Positions 9,875 through 22,300 of a DNA stretch of 64,000 nucleotides are shown here, piece after piece. Position numbers and translations under genes: made by a program. Source of the DNA: Patiria miniata (Eukaryota > Echinodermata > Asteroidea > Valvatida > Asterinidae); NCBI RefSeq assembly GCF_015706575.1, contig NW_024037063.1:22196927-22260926 (forward strand), written 5' to 3'. The notes beneath the pieces were generated by a model. The model was given only the letters and a program-made list of their open reading frames with translations. It did no database searches and was not told the DNA's origin. Position 1 is the first letter of the stretch; each line of letters opens with the position of its first letter.

Positions 9875-11738
9875 GTTAATGTCAAAATAATGTTGACAAA
9901 TAGGAATACATGAAGGCCAAGTAAAACAAATAACTTCTCGTTTAGGCTTTTTGAAAAAAAATGAATGATGCGGGCATTTTTTGTTTTTTCTTTTTTTCTG
10001 TCAAAATGGAGGAGTTTCCAAGATGGCGGATGGATTCCTCCATTTTCTCAACTCTTTTGCTGATACGAAATTGTTTTTAAAGGAGTTGTAACCCATTTCA
10101 CATATTTTTTACTTGTTGCTTCAATTTTGTTGGAAAATAAATAAGAAGACACTCTATTGACATTATATGTGCTGTTAAATTTTATATGTATGAATTAATA
10201 ACAGAAATGGAGGCAGATGGGAAAAAGGAAGCAGACTGGTACGAGAAACTAGTTTATTTTTTTACTTGGCCTAACTGTAGCCCTATGCCATGTAATTTCT
10301 TAAGTAGAATTTCAAAATAGGACAGGGCAAACAATAACAAACCTGTTACACTGCAAAATATTCTTAGCCAAAAAAACAATGGGTTTTAAGCAAGTGTCCA
10401 CTGAGAAGTGGGCCCAATTCCTATGGACATGCTAAGTGGAATTTATTGCTTAGTCGAAAAATTGATGTGGTAAGCAAAAATGGGGAGAGCACCAGTCAGC
10501 AGAACAAGTAACAATTTGGTGGGTAGTTGGCAAATATTTCTGTGCCTTGTGTATTTTACTGCAACACGTCTTGTAGAGCTATGACGTTTGCCTCTGCTTT
10601 GAAGCACTAAAACATCTTTTTTGGAAAGAAAACTAGAGATATCACAGAATCAAGAAAAAGGGGAGGGGCAGACAAGGGGGGGGGATAAAACTCTAAATTT
10701 GTCAAATTGAAACTTTTTTCCCCGTCACACCGTACAGATTTGGAGGACCCAAGTACAGTTTCACTCGTATGTCGTGGATTAAGACCAACTTTCTCTGGAT
10801 GATGTATCGCTGCGGTTGGGCCAGCAAACCTGGCCAGGAGAAGGTCTTGGCAATTCACATTCCAAGAACGGCCTTCGACACCATCTTATCTCAGGCGTAC
10901 ACTGCTCATGCTCAGAAGGAAGCTGGAAAGACGGATGTCGCCGTCCGCCTCCAGTGGGACCCAGACCACGCCCCTGATGGGGGCAAGGCGGAGCGAAAGG
11001 CCATTCAACTTGGTCTTCGAGGGGAGGTAAGAAACCCTATTATTTTTTTTTGACTTTATGCCCTGTCTTTTGTAAAATGCACATCTTTGAATCAGTGAAA
11101 GGATTCTAGTCACACTGAAATGTTACCCTTGGAAATTTCCCCCAAATTTTCGAAATTGGTTAAAAAATATTTAAAACAAATAAAAATTGGCATCTCGAAA
11201 TGGTTTTCCAGGATGGCCGCCAAGTATTTAAATTCAAAATGGCTGCCAAGTTCGATTCAAAGTGACTGCTGGCTTTTAATGAACTATCCTAATAGCAAGT
11301 AGCGTCAAAATATTCATGTTAAACATGTTCTATGTATTTTATTTAAGCGAAATATAAGAAAAAGTAAGCTTTTTATGGTGATAAAATTAAACATTTTTAA
11401 AAACAGGATGCGGCTTCAAAATAAGATGCAGGCGGGGACGATCAACTGTTTGTTTTTCTTAGTTGGCCTAATTAAAGGACTTCTGCATCCTTCAAATTAC
11501 TTATTATTATTATTCTTTTTTTGTTGTTTTTGTTTTGTTTGGAAATCAGATCTTAAAGTCATTTGCGACAGACTGGATCTTAAGGATAGAGGATATCACA
11601 GCTTTTGTGAGGGAGCAGGCCGCACTCTTGGGAGAAGGGGCAACCTCATTTGATAAACTTCTAGTTGCTCGGGAGAGGGTTTATGAAGTCCCTGTCAAAT
11701 CTACAGCTGAACTTATTGGAGTTGATCTCGTGGGCTGA
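9699..11738 (+). CDS. DUF4291 domain-containing protein (complete, 3 exons)
   Basis: Exons 9699-9874, 10738-11026 and 11550-11738 join in frame to a 217-residue protein ending in TGA, a normal length for this family. Recognisable family blocks: RHWPTKGRHILAQYDEEEII with VYQAF (residues about 23-48), QRFGGPKYSFTRMSWIKTNF and LWMMYR (about 58-83), KPGQEKVLAIHI, and VRLQWDPDHAPDGGKAERKA with IQLGLRG (about 127-154). The C-terminal exon is helical. DUF4291 occurs in bacteria, fungi and animals; I know of no established reaction. The strictly conserved WDPDH and RxxIQLGLRG segments suggest an enzyme or ligand-binding fold, but this is inference. The start codon has a good context (GCGATGG). No signal peptide or membrane segment, so probably cytosolic or nuclear. 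Confidence 0.92.
10738..11026 (+). CDS. DUF4291 gene coding exon 2
   Basis: Acceptor CCGTACAG|ATTTGG and donor GGGGAG|GTAAGA. It contains the conserved core MSWIKTNFLWMMYR and VRLQWDPDH. Confidence 0.93.
11550..11738 (+). CDS. DUF4291 gene coding exon 3 with stop
   Basis: Acceptor GGAAATCAG|ATCTTA. Encodes ILKSFATDWILRIEDITAFV, then EQAALLGEG, and ends ELIGVDLVG-stop. The tract before it is T-rich, as expected for an acceptor. Confidence 0.9.
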   Translation: MLKSFATDWILRIEDITAFVREQAALLGEGATSFDKLLVARERVYEVPVKSTAELIGVDLVG

Positions 11739-12430
11739 AAAAGTAATTAGGAGCCATAATTTGGATAATTAACATCTTCTAAATCAGTGGGCCCCGAAAC
11801 AAAATTAAGATTGGTCTGAGGCTCTGATCCAGCCGCAGACTTTAAGGGTATCCTTGTAACCTTGTTCATCCAAAAGATTTAGAAAAAGCCTGGTTCCCCC
11901 GCCTCAATCAGGCATGAGAGTTTTCAGACTTTGGTCTACAAATCAGACTTTTTCAATCTGAGAGAAAGACCATTATCAGTACACACAGATATGCATCTTT
12001 CAGACATTTCATCAATTTTCAGACTTTTTAAAATTGACAGTCTCATCCCTTTTAACCAGCTGTTCATTTTTTATAAAGCTTATTTTCATTGTTTTAATTT
12101 TCTTTTCTTTTTTATAATTTTGTTTCAAATTATTTGTGACTGTCATTTACACGCATTAGATTTTCAGTGCTTATTTTTTATTGTCTTAATTTTTCCTTTC
12201 ATTTAAATAACAGTTATTTATATTTTTGTTTATTATTTGAATATTTATGGTTTTCTTTGTTGAACGTTTGATATACATTGTATTTATGTTGTTTTTTTGA
12301 AATTTACTATTTTAATTAATTGTGTTGGTTTTATTTTATTTATTTCATTGTTAAACCCAGTGCAATTTAGCCTTCGGCTGCTAAATGATGAAAATACAAC
12401 AGAATAATAATTATTATTATTTGGTTGAAT
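11739..12430. other. DUF4291 3' UTR / downstream sequence with a dispersed repeat
   Basis: AT-rich. No canonical AATAAA is obvious close to the stop; AATAAT clusters lie near 12400. The 11921-12012 segment (AATCAGACTTTTTCAATCTG, then AGAGAAAGACC and ATGCATCTTTCAGAC) recurs at 41630-41722, so part of this 3' region is an interspersed repeat. Confidence 0.5.
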
Positions 12431-12510
12431 TGGGGGTTGAAAATTGACCGGATAAGATTGAATGGCAAAAACTCATTAATTTAATATCTGTCCACATGAG
12501 AAGCAATGCT

Positions 12511-12980
12511 GGGGGGGGGGGGGGGCAGGAACATTGTCGGAAAAATTCCACCAAATGCCCTTAAATTACTCTGGAATTCCCAAAATGTGATAACCCCCCC
12601 CCCCCCAAATAGGTCTGTCATGCAAAGGTTTGGTTAGCAAGCAGAAAAGAAAGCTGAGTATGATTAGCAGTGGCCAAATGTGAGGATGAACTGGCCACCC
12701 TCATGCAAGACCGAATTACTTGGAAAAGCCATACTCGAGCCCCCTGTGGGCGACCGAGTGAGTGAGGACAATATTAATGCCACTGCTCACTCGGTCATAT
12801 GAGATATGGGGTTACTTGCAATTGCAAATGAGGCTTGCCCATCCACCATCCAATTTCCACCACCCCCCCCCCTTCCCCTATTCTCAGCTATCCCTGGCCA
12901 TATCTCCCAGCCCCCCCCCCCATCCTCCAGCCCATCATGTTGTAACATGTCCCACCTTCCCTACCCCCCCCCCCCCCACC
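12511..12980. repeat. homopolymer G and C tracts
   Basis: A run of 15 G at 12511-12525, C runs near 12595-12605, and several C runs between 12860 and 12980 in a CCCACC-rich low-complexity stretch. The Pro-rich frames here are artefacts. The plus strand is G-quadruplex-prone at 12511. Confidence 0.8.
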
Positions 12981-14867
12981 CGTTCCCACCAATGGAATCA
13001 TTGATAGTGTAGCAGTGTCCCTTTCTTCAATGTTCCATATCCTTCCTGGAAATTTCTTCTTTTCAATCATAACAACTCATCAGTTCTTTATTTTATTTTC
13101 ATGTTAATATTTTTTTTATATTAGACATTGAAATAATGTTTTGCAAAATTTGTTTGAGATATTTTTCCACATATTAGGTCAATTTTATGTTTTAAAATGG
13201 TTATTTTTATACTTGTTAAAAAGCAACCAGTTTCACACACAACCATATGAACAAAAAGGGACAATTATTGAAATAAAAGTAGATTCAATTTAATAGAGAA
13301 TTTCATATGTAATATATACTGTAGTACATAAAATATATAGTACAGAGCACAGTGAAATACACATAAGAAGTAAAATTTGTCAATCAATAAATTAAGTTAA
13401 CCTTTCCCGTATTCAAATGAATTTGTTCACTTTCCTCCAATTAATATACAAGGGTATTATTGCACCACCCTGGCAATGAAACACACAGACATTGCACATT
13501 ATTTGAAAAATAAATGCCATTCACAACACGTACTAAGTGAACAAGGTTTGCCATTCCCATGCAATTTGCATGATTTACCTACAAAGACAAAATACACAAT
13601 AACGCCTTTTTTATTATATTTTTCGGTTCACGATAAAATGAAGTAACTTCCGGTCTTTTCGTAAAAACCAACTCAATTCAGTGATTTACCTTTTCAAAGT
13701 ATTTTTTTTTGGCAAGTGTACGGGGGTTTCCATGGAAACAAACAACCTTATCATTATCTCATTCTACACCAATATCTTGATTTAAAATTACTTTTACCAA
13801 CTTGAAAAAGGATTGCTAGGTTCTAAATATCTTGCTAGCATTTGTTCTTGGGCGGTGGGCGACATTAACAAAAAAGGTTTCCGAATTCCCTCCAAATTCC
13901 AAAATTTTTGAAACTCGGGTTCTAACAAATCTGTCTACGCCTCCCAAAAGGACGCCAATTTGTTGTTCATTTCAAAGCGAGAAAGCTATAGGCCTATACG
14001 TAGAATTATATAAGGGGACAAATTCCCAGGGCTACTTTTTACAAAGTGAGTTAACCAACTAGTCAATCAATCAATTATTCAATCAATCAAAATCGATTTA
14101 AGATCATCTCACATGAATGTGCTGTATAGTTTATGGAAATTCATGACGTCAGTAATCACAGTTTATGACGTCATGGCAAACTTGCACTATGCGTGAAAAA
14201 AAATTAGCGAACCGTATAAAATTAATGAATATTATTCCATGACATTTACTAGTATAATTCCCACATGAGAAGGGCAGCAAAATATTAGTCCCATCCCCCA
14301 TTTCTCCAGATTATCACTTGGGGTTGCACCTCTTAAGGATTTCTAATCCTTCATTTGGGCATTTTGTTTGATCCCAGAGAGCCAGCATATCCCTTTCGTA
14401 CCTATATCTACGCCGGGACAAGCTTTACTATAAGCCTGTCTCGTCTTGTTGTAAATGTTTGGACTGCTGACGAGTATTGAACTTGTTCTTGGAATACTTC
14501 CCAAAGCTTAATTTCTGCTTTTACCACTGAAATGTATACATCTTATGCCAAATCATCGGGAATTTTAAGAGTAGAAACGATTAAAAAGTTATAACATTTA
14601 AAAGTTCGACACAATTTGAAAACGTTCTGCTTTTAACAAACTTCCACAATAAAAAAATACGAGAGCAAATTTACCTACAGAATTTGAAGAAGGCAAGAAT
14701 ACATCTATACTTGAAAAACAAATAAACACTCTATTAAAAACCTGTTATCTAGTTTTTGGTGGTATGCGTAATTTATGGTGCACGTCTTTGTGAAATGCAT
14801 GTATTTAGGGCCTATATGACCTACACTATTAAACAACATTCGTTTATTAAAGCTGCTGATTTCGATT
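12981..14867. other. intergenic, no gene recognised
   Basis: AT-rich sequence. Two CRE palindromes (TGACGTCA) lie at about 14145 and 14167 in CATGACGTCAGTAATCACAG and TTTATGACGTCATGG. No conserved exon found. Confidence 0.5.
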
Positions 14868-14872
14868 ATGTA

Positions 14873-15480
14873 ATAGACTGATCCATTAAGCACTGCACAC
14901 GTGCACAACAACACGTGACCTCTCTCATCTCCGGTTCGCAAGTGTGACGTCATTTCCACCGGTTCAAGCCGGTTCATACTTCACGCGTAAGCGAAAGCGA
15001 AGCGAAAATTGTGACGTCAACAACACATTCGAAGCGGGTCCACCATTGTTGACGACATGAATTTCGCTTCGCCCATACTTTCGCGTGAAGTATGAACCGG
15101 GCTTGAGCCAAGCCCACTGCACACGGAGCAGCATTGAAACTGGAAGTAGTACAAAGTCAACCTCGTTCCCCATGGGTACGATCTTGCCACGCCATGTTGT
15201 TTCCCGTCATGCCTTGCGCGATCTTAGTGTAAGGAACGCGCACGCGCCCATGGAGTCGAGGCTGGTACAAAGTGGCATGGTTAGCCAATGGGCGCTAGTA
15301 ATCAGTAGCGCGTGCGCGTGTATATATAAGACGCAGGCACTTACGAACCGGCCGGCTGTATTTCAACATGCGCGCGTCATACGCACGTGCACGCGCGTCA
15401 GAATTTGAGCACGCACGTCAGACATTAATCACCGTTATGATTGGTCAAAACATCCTGGGGGTGGGGCTTAATGGATGTCA
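14873..15480. mobile_element. CCAAT/GC-box MITE, apparently split by a foldback insertion
   Basis: The left part TAGACTGATCCATTAAGCAC matches the left end of the element at 63015. The right part (GATTGGTCAAAACATCC, then GGGGTGGGGCTTAATGGATG) matches that element's right end. About 480 bp of other sequence, including a foldback, separates the halves. Confidence 0.5.
14961..15108. repeat. foldback inverted repeat
   Basis: The left arm GGTTCATACTTCACGCG (about 14971-14987, extending to AAGCGAAGCGAAA) is the reverse complement of the right arm CGCGTGAAGTATGAACC (15082-15098), preceded by TTTCGCTTCGC. The spacer contains CGAAGCGGGTCCACC. Most likely a small MITE. Confidence 0.75.
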
Positions 15481-18284
15481 GATTACTGTCGGAAATTTGA
15501 CCAATCAGAACTAACACATTCTTGCATTTTACTCATAATATGCATATTTGTCTTGAATTTTAAGACACCATTTTTACACTGAATATTATGCACTTTGATG
15601 AGTGGGCTCCAGCACACAGCAAATTTGCTTAAGAAATTAGTTATTTAAGAGTATCTTAAAATTGGGCCAGTACTTCAGAAAAAAAGTCACTGTTTCATGA
15701 GTGATATTAACTTCTGTTCTTTAATTGTCTCTTTTCATTCCGAGTCCTTCATACACACATCATCGTATTTTCAAAATAGCAGGGACATTAACTCTCACAG
15801 TTTCGAACATATAACATTCTTCACACTCTCCACATTTCTCAGGATATCCCATGAACCTTCTCCTCAGAAAACTAAACGAATGCTTCCGAGATCATTTTGA
15901 AATTGCACGTTTGGATTTAGTTTTCATTTCTCTATCTTACGTTTTTGGCTTGTCAGTGTCACATTTCAAAAGCTTTGAAAGCTGAACACTGCACATAAAA
16001 TCTTCCATTTTCTAACAATATTTCTACAGGAATAACAGACAAGGTGTTTTCCTCAGCATCATTTCTACACATTGAACTGACTTTCTATCTGCTGGTCAAG
16101 GTAAGCGTCGAACTTTGTTCTGGGCTCAAAGTGCCCTCTTTGTACCTATCTCACTGACTCACTGACTGTTACTTGTGTTTCGGGCAGTGCTGTCCTATAG
16201 GACTACCACGTAACGCCAACGAATGGGCTAAATTGTGTAGACAAAATGCAAGAAAACAAATTCCAGTAAATAGTCATTCTGAATCAATCGAATAGCTTTT
16301 TATGCGTCACAATTTTTACTAGACTTGCCTATTCTTTTTTCCTGTCATTCATCTTCTAGTTTTGCCATTTTTTTTATCTCTCTCTCCATCTGTCTTATTG
16401 TCTTCCATAACCTTTGTTCCAAACTCTCAATTCACTATATCCTTATCTTCATCCATTCATCAAACCATCGTCCCCCACCTATAACTGCCCATGTCATGTT
16501 TTTCAAAAACGGGAATGCATTTTCTAATAATTAATAACAATAATACCATGATGTAAAGAATGCCTTATTTCGCAATCCGCGTCTGTTTATACCCTATGCT
16601 TTAGAGATAAAGTCAACACGCACTGTATTTTTGATTAGGCTGAAACTTTTTATATCAATTTGATATTATTATTTTATTTACCTCCGGCGTGGCCTTTGCT
16701 ATATTTTGCACCTCGGCGACCCCAAAACGTCCATTACATATTTTAAGATTCTATCCTGTGAAAATTGTGGCGAACGTTTGAGACGAACGGAATTTGGATG
16801 TCCTTTGGTCAATTTTAACCTATAACGCTATCATTCATGCTGTCGGTCGCAAAAGCACACTGTTACTCAAAACCTCCGCTGTCCTGCCCTTACTGTGTTA
16901 TCCTAACACTTCAAGTGTTAAGATAACACCATTAGTGTTAATTTCAGTCACCCTTCAGTATCAATAGTTATAGTTACCACGTGGTAGTCATCCAACAAGC
17001 CCCGCCCATATTGTATCCACCAATCACTTTCGTGATTGGATTATGTCCAACCAAAATCCGTGTATGACGCGCGCGTCTAGCACTAGAGACGCACGTGTTA
17101 TCTCGGAGTGGGCGGGGTTTTGTTCTATTCCCCAACAGCACATCGGGGCTTACATCTATCCACATTCAATCTGCCCTGACTTCTAAAACCAAAAAGTGCT
17201 ATTTTTATCACATTTACGCTATCTCACGAACACTACATCCTGAAGTAAATGTTTGTGACAGTCACGTGACTAGAGTATCAAAAATATTCACAGTTGAGTT
17301 TGTACTGGTTATACAGCTTCGGAGCACCAGTTTACGTAGCCATAATTATAGTTTACAGTGACTTGTTTGATACAGGTTAAGAAGAAAATTACTTTTAAAA
17401 TGTCACGGTGGATCCAGATTGTTCAAGGTATACTCAGTAAAAAAAAAAAAAAAGAGGGAAAACAAAATCGCAATTTAAGTACGAAGCCATTTCAAATTGT
17501 CATAGATTATAATTGTATTTACATTTTAGTACTTTGTTGTTTTCTTTGCAATGAATTCTAAATGCACAGAAAATTCACTCACCAGCGACAGGCGCGATTC
17601 TACACTTCTTGGGGAGGGGCTTAAAAGATCGCTTTCGCCAATCCAACCTTTGTGAACCCCCTTTCATTATTATATTCATATCATTTTGTAAGAAACCAAT
17701 CGTATTATATTCATGTCATTTTGTAAGAAACCAATCGTGTAAGAAACCAACATACATGTACATCTTTTCCCTTAAAGTTTGTTTCTAGTTTAGATGCAAA
17801 TATTTCTGGTATGTAAATTTCTCCTTAATTTCGTTGACCATTTCTAATGACCGGGTCGTGTTTTGTGCACTGATAGTTATCCCTTCTTAATCGTGTTTTT
17901 CATTTTTCTGGGTTTTTTTCTTGTTGAAAGCAACGTATGGATCGCGCCTGTCGTAGCACTTGCCAGTTCCACAATGGATCATATTCTTCAGAGTCAAATG
18001 CCTTGCATTTTCATTAATAATAAAATCATGCTCATGTCCGTTTGACCTTTTTGTCATGCATGTCAAAATCGGTGTTCCTGTAACTTTAACAAAACAGTCG
18101 TCGGTTATCGAGCGTATATAATTTGGAATGTTTCAGTTTATAAACGAGAAACACTAACGGAAACGTCTGATGAATTATTCATTATCGATGACACATCAGC
18201 CTCGGTGTTTGCGGGAAAAGAAAAAAAACAATTGCTGTGAAAGGAAAACACCGCCTACTTTCCATTCATGACGGCGGCAAGTTT
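15481..18284. other. intergenic, repeats only
   Basis: Contains a TGAC-repeat interspersed element (about 16130-16300), a GC-box inverted pair (16986-17120), a 36-bp tandem duplication (17667-17738) and otherwise AT-rich sequence. No exon recognised. The proximal part must hold the 3' UTR of the minus-strand precursor gene, but no clear AATAAA was found just downstream of its stop. Confidence 0.5.
17667..17750 (+). repeat. 36-bp tandem duplication
   Basis: TATTATATTCATATCATTTT followed by GTAAGAAACCAATCG occurs twice head to tail, then a partial third copy (TGTAAGAAACCAA). Confidence 0.8.
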
Positions 18285-19337
18285 TTATAGATTGGCCAAC
18301 CACGATGATGCATGCGCAGATCGTTTCTTGGGTTCCTCCACCGGGCCGAAAAGAAGGTGCCATGCCATTTCGAGATCCTCTTGCGAATATCGCACCTCTT
18401 GTGGTGTGTCTTGTGGGGTAAGCGCTTGATCGAGCCGTTCCTGGTCCTGGTCAGCCACGTTATCCTCGAACCTATACGAAGTGGCCCAGTCTCGCTTGGT
18501 TTTTGGTAGGTACGCTTCTCCGCCTAACGCCAGGTCATCTTCCCAAGTGGGTGCCCAGTCTCGCTTGGTTTCTGGCAGGTACGCTTCGCCGCCTAACGCC
18601 AGGTCATCTTCCCAATTCGGTGCCCAGTCTCGTTTGGTTTCTGGCAGGTACGCTTCTCCGCCTAACACCAGGTCATCTTCCCAATTCGGTGCCCAGTCTC
18701 GTTTGGTTTCTGGCAGGTACGCTTCGCCGCCTAACGCCAGGTCATCTTCCCTATTTGGTGCCCACTCTCGCTTGGTTTCTGGCAGGTACGCTTCGCCGCC
18801 TAACGCCAGGTCATCTTCCCAATTCGGTGCCCAGTCTCGTTTGGTTTCTGGCAGGTACGCTTCGCCGCCTAACGCCAGGTCATCTTCCCAATTCGGTGCC
18901 CAGTCTCGCTTGGTTTCTGGCAGGTACGCTTCGCCGCCTAACGCCAGGTCATCTTCCCAATTTGGTGCCCAGTCTCGCTTGGTTTCTGGCAGGTACGCTT
19001 CGCCGCCTAACGCCAGGTCATCTTCCCAAGTGGGTGCCCAGCCTCGTTTGGACACCAACTCCACAGCATCCGGCTCCAATTGGCTCTGCAGGATTTCGCG
19101 GGCTCTCTTCTCGAGCTCTCTCTCGATCCAAGTCGCACGTTCCCGCTTGCTGCGATGCCCGTAGCAGCTCAACGCCGACTCGTGGGTCTTGCGCAGATAC
19201 TTGTGTAATTCGTTCGCGAAATGCTTATTGCGAAAGTGCATTTCCTCCACGGTGTGGTAGGATGGTAGATCGAACTGGCTATCGATCATCCGATACGACG
19301 TGTATGCAGGCAGGTCCCACACAGACGTTCGATACAG
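18285..19337 (-). CDS. precursor gene coding exon 4 (repeat exon and stop)
   Basis: 351 codons including TAA. Acceptor TCTCAACAG|CTGTAT. It carries all eight peptide copies, the intervening KR sites and the C-terminal SAHASSWLANL. Higher G+C than its surroundings, as expected for coding sequence. Confidence 0.92.
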   Translation of the reverse strand: MYRTSVWDLPAYTSYRMIDSQFDLPSYHTVEEMHFRNKHFANELHKYLRKTHESALSCYGHRSKRERATWIERELEKRAREILQSQLEPDAVELVSKRGWAPTWEDDLALGGEAYLPETKRDWAPNWEDDLALGGEAYLPETKRDWAPNWEDDLALGGEAYLPETKRDWAPNWEDDLALGGEAYLPETKREWAPNREDDLALGGEAYLPETKRDWAPNWEDDLVLGGEAYLPETKRDWAPNWEDDLALGGEAYLPETKRDWAPTWEDDLALGGEAYLPKTKRDWATSYRFEDNVADQDQERLDQALTPQDTPQEVRYSQEDLEMAWHLLFGPVEEPKKRSAHASSWLANL

Positions 19338-22300
19338 CTGTTGAGAAAGAAATAATTGCTTTACGCAAGATAGACTGCACGAGCTTCTAAGCAGGAAACA
19401 TTGCCTATAGGAAATTAAGGGGTCGTTTATTTTGCTGAGTAAAAATCGTCTGTGCTTAACAGAAGCAAAATGGCCACAGTATGCTGCCCCAAAACACTGC
19501 CGTTCAAAAAGTTATTTTCAACCACACCAGTAATTTTCTCGGCTTTTCTGTGTGACGTAATGGGTAATATTTTCGGAAACTATTAAGATATCAACCGGTG
19601 TACATTTTGCTGTAAGCAATATTTCGTATATATGCTAGTATGAACAAGGGGTATGAGTTACGGAATGTGCACTCGACCATTATTGTGCATGCCTAAGCAC
19701 ATCAACAACAGAAAAATAAAGTTCCGTAAAGGTAGAGTGCTACCGTTGTGGAACTCAATACAACACAATATCACTACGTTTCCGGCAAAACAGAATCCCT
19801 GGTATTCTTATATTTTAACTTACGTAACAGTGAATAGCGTCCCTCAGTTGGTTCGCTTCACTCTCAAAGTTGTAAAACTCTCTTTCGAGTTCAAGTTCCG
19901 TGTGCATGTCCACCTTCAGAGCTTTTAAGGCCTGTATGCTGTCCGCAAGCCGCGCTTGCACACTTTCCATCAGCTCCCCAAATTCCTGCACAATTTAAGG
20001 TAAACGAGACAAAGCAAGTCTAGTAAAGCTGGACCAAAAGCGCACAGGATACTTGATTCAGCATCTGGTCTATGCAATGGATTGGATTTAGCCCATTCAG
20101 TTAATATGATGTTATCATGTGCATTAAAAAGCATATTTTGTCGGTTTCGTTGAGAAAAAAGTCTTTAAATGTGTATTAAATTAGAACCACCTGTCAAATT
20201 TTGAACATAAATTAATTATCATTGTCAAGTTACACATGGATGTATGTACTTCGTAAAACAGCCCATAATTGTTTCTTCTTTCCTCAATAATTTATCCACC
20301 AGTAGAGCTATCTCATTTAGCCAAGCAAACTAATGGTTTTGCAAAGTGTCACTCAAAATTACTTCAACGGAGGACAGTAATATTCGGCTCGGGTAATTAT
20401 CAGCATCCACACTCCAACCGGTCTTTAAAAGAGTGTTTAATATCGGTCATGCACACCTTTATTCCATGCATTACACCTTTTCGGTACAAAACAAATAGGC
20501 CTATCAAAACTTTTCGGTTCAAAAGTCGAAACAAGTCAAAAATTATAAATTACAACGATTTTTCAACAATTTTACTTCGTGTTTTTCGAAACGCCCCTGT
20601 CGCTATATTATGGCAGTGTCCATGTCGTAAACAACTCCTAAGCTTCTATGGAGATTGGCGCGCGCAGAACGCAGCTGTACCGGTGTAGTGTGAATTTAGG
20701 ACTATGAAATATTAACTCAGTGAGTCAGTATTTCATAGTCCTAAATACTAAAGTATTGCGCATGCCTATACGTGTGCATTGTGAACGTTCAACCAATAAA
20801 ATGGTAACTAAAAGACACCGGATTTCAAAGGAGTCAAAATTTCATGTGTCACTGGAGTGTTTAAGACCAACCAGTCGGTCTTTATCAACCGTTTAAAACC
20901 GGCCACGTGACGGGCTCTCGACCAATAGGAATTGGTAAACTGTCTTAGGTATTTATGAATTGGAGTTCAAAGTGGTAAACTATTATCCGGCTTACTTCCT
21001 GGCTATGGCATTCTGGCAGCTCTGTAGGATATGGGATATTCCTAAGCTGTGTTATTCTGCCAGTCTCCAGACCCTGAAACAAAATTGCACAAAGCTTCCA
21101 TTATTATTAGGTCAGAAAAATATAGACTTCTCGGTGCCTTTAATATCAGAAGAAAATGTTGTTAACTTGGGAAGTCATGCTCACGAGTGCGCAAGAAGTA
21201 CGCGCGCGCATGAAATGGCGTGTTTATGCTGCAGCTGTTCGTAAGTGACTGCGTCATTATACCACTAATCACAAGCGCCTATTGGCTAAACACGCAACTT
21301 TGCAGTATACCTCCGGTTACAATGGTTTTAATGCATTGATCTCCATTTTATACAGACTGTATAATGGAGATCAATGTTCAAATGCTACTTCGTGTGTAGT
21401 GGGCGTGCTTTAACTTTAAATGACGTCACACTTACGAAGATACACGCGCACCTAGCCTCTAAGCTTGTCAAAAAATCAATAGGTTTGGTACGTAGGTCTA
21501 GTAGTACATATACCATATAACACGAAACACATAATGAAAGATGAAAACACATTGCACGTTCAGCATGACATCGGCACATCATTTTCCATTTCCAGGTAAA
21601 TTAGTGGCTCAGCCTGGTTGCGTGTTCTCAATCCATCTCATTACTAGTACTGTAGCGTTATATTAAACTACATGCCTCCGGTTTCAAATTCTGTGCTTCA
21701 AAAAAGGAGCGAGTTAGATAACGGCAAGGTTTTAGCCTGTTTTTGTCACATTCGTTTGTATTTTCACCACAGTGTGTATAAAAGTAAGACTTAACGTTGA
21801 GGAAAGGGGAGGGGGAGGGTATCAGTCATGATATTCGCTCATATAACCACTGCCCTATCATTGGACCCTGCTGAATTTACATTTCTTTGAGCTCTGAAAG
21901 GGGTCAACACTTCCGGGTGAACACTTCCGTGTGCGCTTGACACGTGTGCAAAGACATTTACATTCATTGTTAATGGCAAGTGACCTACCAAAAATGCTTT
22001 GCGAATCTGCGTTTCCTCAAAAAGATTATGGGAGTCGGAAACATCCCCAGGGCTTTACTTTATTGTCAACTTCCTCTCCAAGTGTGAACCCATAGGTGGG
22101 AAACTTGCTGTATCCTGATTCGATACTGCATATGGCAAGTGATATATTTATGTTGTGTAATTGGTAATTCTCATTCCAAGAATAAAAATTGAAGATGTAT
22201 TCGTAATTTAATGTTCATTGTGAATTGTAACGTCCACTACACCTCAAAAACACCCCACCTTCTGTTTTGACTCAAAATAATGTGTACTGTAATAATGGAT

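Noticed and set aside
12762..13070. Pro-rich and Gly-rich frames on both strands
   Set aside because: Caused by C and G homopolymer runs.
18481..19390. Plus-strand frames of 227 and 295 residues over the precursor exon
   Set aside because: Antisense to the 69-bp coding array. They stay open only because the period is a multiple of three, and they show no signal peptide or family.
20269..20688. 139-residue plus frame
   Set aside because: Lies inside intron 2 of the precursor gene, with no family resemblance and no splice or codon support.
21334..21376. Possible microRNA hairpin
   Set aside because: The palindrome has almost no loop and too short a stem for a precursor.
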